Assembly: GCF_900112175.1 (NCBI RefSeq)
Contig: NZ_FOYT01000002.1
Coordinates: 744,001-808,000, forward strand
DNA: 64,000 nucleotides
Direction of reading: 5' to 3'
Origin: Halogeometricum rufum
Lineage (GTDB): Archaea; Halobacteriota; Halobacteria; Halobacteriales; Haloferacaceae
This document shows positions 58,909 through 64,000 of the stretch, piece by piece (the stretch's first letter is position 1; the number at the start of each line of letters is the position of its first letter). Both the position numbers and the translations under genes were made by a program. A model generated the notes under the pieces. It searched no databases. It was not told the origin of the DNA and worked only from the letters and a program-made list of their open reading frames with translations.

Positions 58909-60663
58909 CTACTCCGCGCTCGACGCCTCGTGAATCTTCTCGCCGCGGTGGAGGCGCGCGGCGATGGTGAACGTCTGCTCGCGTTCCCGCCGCGTCGGGA
59001 AGTGCGCGCCGAGGTAGCGCGCGACGGCGACGAGGAGCGTCCGCGTTTCGGCGGGGTCGTCCCTGAGCGCCGCCTGCGTGAACCCGGCTTCCAGCGCCTG
59101 ATACGTGTGGAAGCCGGCGTCCTCGCGGAGGAGCGCTTCGCCGAGTCGCTCGCGGAGGCGGTCCACGTCGCCGCCGCAGTCGAGGTAGTGGGCGGCGCGG
59201 CGGCCCGCCTCGTTCACCTCCCCCTCCCGCTCGAACGTCTCGACGAGGGCGTCGAGGTGGTCCGCCGGGTCCGCCCCGGCCCCGGACGCCGGGTCGGGGA
59301 GCGGTGCGGGCGGCGTGTTGAGGAAGCGGTCGAGGTAGACGTTCGTGGCGGCGTCGAACACGCCGCGGTAGAGTTCGGTCGCCCCCGTCCGGCGAGCCAA
59401 CTGGTGGACGGCGTTCGCGTAGGTGAACGTGTGGTGGACGGTGTTCCAGTCGGAGAACTCGTTGACCGTCGCGAACCGCGCCACGCGCGTCGCGGCGGCG
59501 AACGCCACCTCGCGGGCGAGCGCTTCGACCGACGCCCCCGCGCGAATCGCGTCTTCGAGGGCCGCGAGAACGGTCTCGGGGTCTTCCGCGAGGAGCGTCT
59601 CGGTGAACCCCTCGGGCGCGGACCACGCCGACCCCTCCCCGGCGGCGACGAGCGAATCGAGGTCCGCGAACGTCTCGTCCAGCATCGCCGCGAGGTCGAC
59701 TGGCTGTCGCCACGACGACTGCTCCTCGGCGCGGGCGGCCGTCGCCATCCCCTCGACCAGACTCGGGAGGACGGCGTCGGCGTGGTCCCAGCCGACGTGG
59801 TCGAGGGCCTCGCAGGCCTTGTTGACGAAGTCGAGCGTGTGGCCGGTGTTCAGGTAGCGGTGGTCCGTCGCCGCCGCGGCCAGCATCGTCGCGAGGCGTG
59901 CGTCGTCCGCGCCGTTGGCGATGGCGGTCCTGAGGACCCGTTCCGCACCGTCGGCGTCGCGGACCTCGACGTTCTCGCGGAACCACTCGGTCAGGCGGTC
60001 GAACGACACGTCCGTCGTCTCGAACGGGTCCTGGTCGAACCGGGGCGGTTCGCCCGCGCAGTCGTCGCCGACGTGGACGAGTCCCTGATACAGCGCGCGC
60101 TTTCGGTCCGCCTCGCGCAGGTCGGGGAGGACGTTCCGCATCGCCGCGAGGATGGTCAGACCGGGGCCCCACCCGCTCTCGCGGTAGCGCGCGCCGAAGC
60201 GGACGCCGCGTTCGACGACGTCGTCTGCGGAGACGCCCGCGTCGACGAGGCCGATGGCCGACTTGGCGACGACGAGGCGGAGGTTCTGCTCTAACCCGTC
60301 GTCGAGTCGGCGGGTCCAGTGGTCGGCGGGCGGTTCGTCCGGTTCGGGGTGCGGGTCGACGTAGACGGTGCCGTCGCGCACCTCGACGGGGAACGTCTGC
60401 ACGTCGTCGGCCCACGGGTCGAACGTGTCGCCGCAGGAGAGTTCGAACCGCGCGTGGTGCCAGTGGCAGGTGAGGACACCGTCCTCGACGCTCCCCTCCG
60501 ACAGGGGAAACCCCATGTGGGGACAGCGGTTGTCCACCGCGCGAATCTCCCCCTCGTGGTAGAAGACGGCGAGTGCCCGCCCGTCGACGGACGCCTGTAC
60601 GCGCCCGTCGCGTTCGAGGTCGGAGAGCGAGACGACTTCGCGGAACCGGTCGGTCGAACTCAT
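58909..60663 (-). CDS. Rieske 2Fe-2S protein with large C-terminal helical domain
   Basis: A 584-residue fusion. Residues 1-105 are a Rieske domain with both ligand motifs, CPHMGF (C47, H49) and CHWHH (C66, H69), so it should bind one [2Fe-2S] cluster. The remaining 480 residues are mostly helical with His-rich conserved-looking segments (TDHRYLNTGHTLDFVNKA, DWNTVHHTFTYANAVHQLAR), reminiscent of questin-oxidase-like proteins from memory, but I cannot confirm that. There is no signal peptide, so it is cytoplasmic. It may accept electrons from the convergent flavoprotein, which is inference. The ATG at 60663 fits the Rieske start. Confidence 0.8.
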   Translation of the reverse strand: MSSTDRFREVVSLSDLERDGRVQASVDGRALAVFYHEGEIRAVDNRCPHMGFPLSEGSVEDGVLTCHWHHARFELSCGDTFDPWADDVQTFPVEVRDGTVYVDPHPEPDEPPADHWTRRLDDGLEQNLRLVVAKSAIGLVDAGVSADDVVERGVRFGARYRESGWGPGLTILAAMRNVLPDLREADRKRALYQGLVHVGDDCAGEPPRFDQDPFETTDVSFDRLTEWFRENVEVRDADGAERVLRTAIANGADDARLATMLAAAATDHRYLNTGHTLDFVNKACEALDHVGWDHADAVLPSLVEGMATAARAEEQSSWRQPVDLAAMLDETFADLDSLVAAGEGSAWSAPEGFTETLLAEDPETVLAALEDAIRAGASVEALAREVAFAAATRVARFATVNEFSDWNTVHHTFTYANAVHQLARRTGATELYRGVFDAATNVYLDRFLNTPPAPLPDPASGAGADPADHLDALVETFEREGEVNEAGRRAAHYLDCGGDVDRLRERLGEALLREDAGFHTYQALEAGFTQAALRDDPAETRTLLVAVARYLGAHFPTRREREQTFTIAARLHRGEKIHEASSAE

Positions 60664-60868
60664 GTGACACGGTAGCACGCATACGCGCCTAAAGCTTCGC
60701 TGAAGCGTAATATTGTAACCAGACTGTTATTAGTAGAGGGCATATATCTCTCGGAGGTAGCCGACTCATATCGACTCTCGACGCCGAAATCGGCTCTCTG
60801 AGCGCTCGTGTGCCCCGTGTTGTCATATAATCCGACGGTTTTTTGCCGACGAACGCGAACGTTCCGTT
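60664..60868. promoter_or_regulatory. AT-rich divergent promoter region
   Basis: About 205 bp between the Rieske-fusion and PHP genes. A small palindrome GCTTC-GCT-GAAGC (60694-60706) lies 30-43 bp before the Rieske ATG. CATATAAT (60824-60831) is a likely TATA box for the PHP gene, giving it a leader of about 15 nt. Confidence 0.5.
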
Positions 60869-61648
60869 GTGTCTCTCACCGTCCGAATCGACCCCCACGT
60901 TCACTCCGACGCGTCGTACGACGCGCACGACCCCGTGGAGCTGATACTGGAACAGGCCGCCGAAATCGGTCTCGACGCCGTCGTCATCACCGACCACGAC
61001 GTCATCCACGAGTCGATTCGCGCGGCGGAACTGGCCCCGATGTACGGGCTGGTCGGCATCCCCGGGGTGGAGGTGTCGACGGCGGACGGTCACCTCCTCT
61101 GCCTCGGCGTCCGGGAGATGCCGCCGCGCCGCGCGCCGATGAAGGAGACGGTGGAGTGGGTCCGTGACCGCGGCGGCGTCGCCATCGTCCCGCACCCCTT
61201 CCAGCGGAGTCGCCACGGCGTCCGGAAGAAGCGGCTTCGCGGGGTCGACCCCGACGCCATCGAGGTGTACAACTCGTGGCTGTTCACGGGGTGGAAGAAC
61301 CGCCGCGCACGCCGGTTCGCCCAGTCCGGCGGCTATCCGGGCGTCGCCGGCAGCGACGCGCACAAGGTGGGGTACGTCGGCCGCGCGTACACCGAGATAG
61401 ACATCCCGGACGTGCGCCGTCCGGAACTCACGACGGACGTGGTCCTCGACGCCGTCCGCGACGGCGCGACGCGCGTCGAGGGTCGACGGACGCCCATCCC
61501 GACGAGCGCCCGCCACTACGCCGGCGCCGGCGTCAGAAAGAGCGGCTACGTCGCGAAGCAGGGCGCGGTCAAGAGCGGGTCGGTCGCCAAGACGGGCGTC
61601 GTGCAGGCCGCGCAACTGCTCTACCGCGTCTCTCCCTTCTCGCGGTAG
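60869..61648 (+). CDS. PHP-domain phosphoesterase
   Basis: A 259-residue PHP protein. Metal motifs: DPHVHSDASYDAHD (HxH), VVITDHDVIHES, GVEVSTADGHLLCLG, VPHPFQRSRHG and GSDAHKVGYVG. The PHP family hydrolyses phosphoesters; small stand-alone members include YciV/RNase AM-type exonucleases and histidinol phosphatase. The GTG start precedes the SLTVRIDPHVHSD opening. The C-terminal 50 residues (YAGAGVRKSGYVAKQGAV) are Lys/Gly/Ala-rich. Confidence 0.9.
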   Translation: MSLTVRIDPHVHSDASYDAHDPVELILEQAAEIGLDAVVITDHDVIHESIRAAELAPMYGLVGIPGVEVSTADGHLLCLGVREMPPRRAPMKETVEWVRDRGGVAIVPHPFQRSRHGVRKKRLRGVDPDAIEVYNSWLFTGWKNRRARRFAQSGGYPGVAGSDAHKVGYVGRAYTEIDIPDVRRPELTTDVVLDAVRDGATRVEGRRTPIPTSARHYAGAGVRKSGYVAKQGAVKSGSVAKTGVVQAAQLLYRVSPFSR

Positions 61649-61693
61649 TCGCGACAGGAGGCTTTTGTCCCGTCAGTTCGTCGACCAGAGCCG

Positions 61694-62125
61694 ATGCCCT
61701 CCACCACCGGGTCCGACACCGCGGGCACCGACACCGGCGCGTCAGACGGCACCGCCAGCCCGGAGGAACGGCCGCTGTTCAACCTCGCGCTGTCCGGACT
61801 GATACTCCTGAGTTCGGGCGCGTCGCTGTACGAGATGAGCGACGTCTCGCCCGCGCTCCTCGTCGCCGGGTTCGTCGTGACGAGCCTCGCGTACGGGCCG
61901 GCCGCGTCGACCGCTCCCGGTCGCCGCTTCGTCGCGAGGTTCCGCGCGGTTCACGGCGCGGTCCGCCTCGCCATCGTCTTCGGCGTCGTCGCCCTCGTGT
62001 TCGGCCTCGCGTTCGCGTTCGACGTCCCGCCGGCCGGCGTCCAGAGCGCCGTCTTCGGCGGCGCCGTGGCTCTCGCCGCGTACGTGGTCTACCGAATCCT
62101 CGCGGACCGCTTCGGCGACGGCTGA
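61694..62125 (+). CDS. Haloarchaeal membrane protein, four helices
   Basis: A 143-residue protein with a Ser/Thr/Asp-rich N-terminus and about four hydrophobic segments (LFNLALSGLILLSSGASLYE, LVAGFVVTSLAYG, AIVFGVVALVFGLAFAFDV, AVFGGAVALAAYVVYRIL). I recognise no domain. It converges on the next gene. Confidence 0.65.
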   Translation: MPSTTGSDTAGTDTGASDGTASPEERPLFNLALSGLILLSSGASLYEMSDVSPALLVAGFVVTSLAYGPAASTAPGRRFVARFRAVHGAVRLAIVFGVVALVFGLAFAFDVPPAGVQSAVFGGAVALAAYVVYRILADRFGDG

Positions 62126-62136
62126 GAGGACGTTCG

Positions 62137-62478
62137 TCACTCGGAGAGCGGACGGCGTCGCCGGTACTCGGCGCCGAGGAGGTCCGCGACCAAGAGGAGG
62201 GAGAACAGACCGTCGAGACCCGTGGCAGTCACGACGTTGGGCGCGCCCACCGCCGCGACGAGTTTGGCGCCGCCCACGCCGAGGTAGACGAGGCCGGCAC
62301 CGATGCGGAACGTCCGATTCGCCCGGAATGGTTCGATAGCGGCCGCGAGGCTCCCGACGACGACGAGTCCGCACAGAGCGTACTCGACGGGCGTCGCCGG
62401 AACGTCGAGGAGGGCGAACCCGAGGACGAAGACGGCGGCACCGGCGAGTCGCTCGACGTCCACGTCGTCGCGGTTCAC
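62137..62478 (-). CDS. Haloarchaeal membrane protein, three to four helices
   Basis: A 113-residue membrane protein with a GTG start: LAGAAVFVLGFALLDVPATP, YALCGLVVVGSLAAAIEPF, GAGLVYLGVGGAKLVAAVGA and LFSLLLVADLLG as hydrophobic segments. No family is recognised. Confidence 0.65.
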   Translation of the reverse strand: MNRDDVDVERLAGAAVFVLGFALLDVPATPVEYALCGLVVVGSLAAAIEPFRANRTFRIGAGLVYLGVGGAKLVAAVGAPNVVTATGLDGLFSLLLVADLLGAEYRRRRPLSE

Positions 62479-62654
62479 CCCTCCGACCTCCGTTCGGCCG
62501 TCGGTGCGCTGTCGGCACGGTCGCTCACGTTCCGGGCATCGCCATCGGAGGGCACGGGCCGACAGACGTGTCAGGTTTACAAATATATCCCGACCGGTCG
62601 CGGCGGCGACCCGGACCGGCGGTCACGATGTCACCGGCGGTCACGCGCCGATGG

Positions 62655-63701
62655 CTACGGCGACTCCGACCCGACCAGTTCCTCGTACTGCGCGCCCGTC
62701 TGCTTCAGCGTCGCCGTCGAGTAGAGGCGTTCGTGGTCGAACGGCAGGTGGTCGGCGGCGAGTTCGTCTATCTTCTCGTCGACGGCGTCGGCCTCGCGGC
62801 CGTGGATCATCGTGAAGAGGTTGTACGGCCAGTCCTGGTCGGGGCGGCGCGGCCGGTGGTAGCAGAGCGTGACGTACGGCAGGCGGCCGACGGCTTCGCC
62901 CCGTTCGTCCAACTCCTCGTCGGGCACGTCCCAGACGACCATGCAGTTGGCGTCGAAGCCGGTGACGACGTGGTTGACGATGCAGCCGATGCGCTTGATA
63001 CAGCCGTCGTCGAGGAGTCGGTCGACGGCCGCGAGGACGTCGTCGACGTCCGCACCGATGGCGTCGGCCACGTCCCGGTACGGCGTCGCGGAGAGCGGGA
63101 ACCCGTCCTGAATCTCCACGAGGAGGTTCGCCTCGAGGGGCGACAGGTCGCCCGTCGCCTCCTCGGAGATGCGCGTGGCGTTGACTTCGGTCTCGGCGAG
63201 ACTCTCGCGGGCGAACCGGTCGTCGTTCATCACCGGGAACTCCAGGTCGATGTAGTAGTCGGTGAGCATCGGGAGGTTCAGCACCGCGAGCCCGGTTCGC
63301 TCCTCGATTTCGGTCAGAATCCGGTCGCGCACCTCGCGGGAGGCGGCGGTGACGACGAACCACATGTTCCACTCGTGGTCGCGGCGGTAGTTGTGGTTCA
63401 CCTGCCGGTAGCCGTTTATCACCTCGGCCACCTCCTCGAAGCGGTCCGCGGGCGCCGAGACGGCGGCCAGCGTCGAACTGCCGACGACCGGCGGGTTCAA
63501 CACGGCCCCGAACCGGCGGAAGATGCCCGCCTCGCGGAGGGCGCGGACGCGCGCGAGGGCGTCGTCCTCGCTGATGCCGAGTTCCGCGCCGAGGGCGCGG
63601 AACGGCCGTTCGACGACGGGGAATCCGCTCTGGTACTCGTCGATGAGCGTGGCGTCCACCTCGTCTAAGTCGGCCCGCCAGTCGTCGGAGAGTGCGCTCA
63701 T
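62655..63701 (-). CDS. ahbAB: Fused siroheme decarboxylase AhbA-AhbB (second copy)
   Basis: A 348-residue tandem AhbA/AhbB protein with the same layout as the 6467-7558 gene: DEYQSGFPVVERPF and HNYRRDHEWNMWFVV in the first unit, IQDGFPLSATPYRDVA, CYHRPRRPDQDWPYNLF and MIHGREADAV in the second. All motifs of an active AhbAB are retained. It stands alone, away from hemA/sirC. Two copies in 57 kb could reflect an AhbA-AhbB heteromer made of two fusions or a specialised duplicate (for example haem d1-like). The ATG fits. Confidence 0.88.
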   Translation of the reverse strand: MSALSDDWRADLDEVDATLIDEYQSGFPVVERPFRALGAELGISEDDALARVRALREAGIFRRFGAVLNPPVVGSSTLAAVSAPADRFEEVAEVINGYRQVNHNYRRDHEWNMWFVVTAASREVRDRILTEIEERTGLAVLNLPMLTDYYIDLEFPVMNDDRFARESLAETEVNATRISEEATGDLSPLEANLLVEIQDGFPLSATPYRDVADAIGADVDDVLAAVDRLLDDGCIKRIGCIVNHVVTGFDANCMVVWDVPDEELDERGEAVGRLPYVTLCYHRPRRPDQDWPYNLFTMIHGREADAVDEKIDELAADHLPFDHERLYSTATLKQTGAQYEELVGSESP

Positions 63702-63804
63702 TGCCGGCTATGAGGACTCGGTGAACGTACCTATTTCGGGTTCGGGCGACGATTCAGCTATCGCTAACGCACCACTTTTGACCCGCGACTCCCAACTCCG
63801 AATC

Positions 63805-64000
63805 ATGGCACAAGCGCCGGAGAGCCCCGAGTTCGGGGAGTGGCCGTTGAAGCGACTCATGACCGAGGTGGTGGGGACGGGCACGAAGTCCGCCGAGGAC
63901 ATGACGCGCGAACAGGCGAGCGAGGCGATGCGACGCATCCTCGCGGGCGAACCCGACCACACGACGCTGGGGGCGTTCTGGCTGGCGAACCGGTGGAAGC
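63805..64000 (+). CDS. TrpD-like anthranilate phosphoribosyltransferase paralogue (5' part)
   Basis: The first 65 codons of a gene cut by the window edge. The start MAQAPESPEFGEWPLKRLMTEVVGTGTKSAEDMTREQ followed by GEPDHTTLGAFWLANRW matches the N-terminal helical domain of TrpD-type phosphoribosyltransferases, in particular the haloarchaeal TrpD paralogue. The catalytic glycine loop lies beyond the window. TrpD itself joins anthranilate to PRPP; the paralogue may use another substrate. Confidence 0.75.
   Translation, partial: MAQAPESPEFGEWPLKRLMTEVVGTGTKSAEDMTREQASEAMRRILAGEPDHTTLGAFWLANRWK

Noticed and set aside
60664-60868. Attachment site or mobile element end in the AT-rich gap
   Set aside because: No flanking duplication, integrase or tRNA; the AT content is explained by two divergent promoters.

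Overview
This 64-kb window is chromosomal DNA from an extremely halophilic archaeon (class Halobacteria; a Haloferacales-type genome is my guess, not proven). The signs are a GC-rich, Asp/Glu-rich proteome, many leaderless genes with a TATA box about 25-30 nt before the start codon, archaeal-type DnaG, aIF5A, aIF2-beta, deoxyhypusine synthase, a HalOD1-type response regulator, a Bat-type HTH regulator, a sensory rhodopsin/transducer pair, and siroheme-dependent haem enzymes. I see no rRNA, tRNA, CRISPR array, insertion sequence or prophage. Coding density is very high and the genes are almost all ordinary-looking chromosomal genes.

Layout. 0-6 kb: dnaG, a GNAT acetyltransferase overlapping a DUF92 membrane protein, and a cis-prenyltransferase locus with one catalytic-type UppS and one shortened paralogue. 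6-11.3 kb: tetrapyrrole genes (fused AhbAB, precorrin-2 dehydrogenase, hemA), then pterin carbinolamine dehydratase, LWR-salt protein and a HAD hydrolase. 11.2-15.4 kb: response regulator and two MoeA genes, one fused to a periplasmic-binding-protein-like domain. 15.6-25.6 kb: Hsp20, UbiB kinase, aIF5A plus agmatinase, Nif3, the htrII-sopII phototaxis operon, and deoxyhypusine synthase. 25.6-34.9 kb: SHOCT and beta-helix proteins, aldo/keto reductase, aIF2-beta-TRAM, Bat-like regulator, amino-acid permease plus M20 peptidase, DoxX and small proteins. 35-38.5 kb: glycosyltransferase divergent from an epimerase/nucleotide-sugar dehydrogenase operon. 38.6-51 kb: voltage-gated-type K+ channel, SPW and DCC proteins, aminopropyltransferase-like membrane protein, FAA hydrolase, ABC exporter, PAS response regulator, PPOX and helix-hairpin-helix proteins. 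51-57.5 kb: second chemotaxis transducer, MsrB, RadA/KaiC-type ATPase pair, aldo/keto reductase. 57.9-64 kb: FAD oxidoreductase convergent with a Rieske fusion protein, PHP phosphoesterase, a second AhbAB, and the 5' part of a TrpD-like gene.

How the parts connect. aIF5A, agmatinase and deoxyhypusine synthase form a dispersed hypusination locus with the phototaxis operon inside it. The tetrapyrrole genes would carry glutamyl-tRNA to the siroheme branch and on to haem. The two cis-prenyltransferase genes show complementary motif loss (one keeps the catalytic Asp, the other the C-terminal RxG), the pattern of the eukaryotic DHDDS/NgBR heteromer; this is the most interesting prediction here. Other notable points are in-frame acidic minisatellites in several genes, clustered palindromes at three promoters, a Ser at the signalling Thr204 position of the sensory rhodopsin, and a Rieske domain fused to a large unassigned domain. 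Residue alignments to named proteins were done by eye from memory and need a real alignment.
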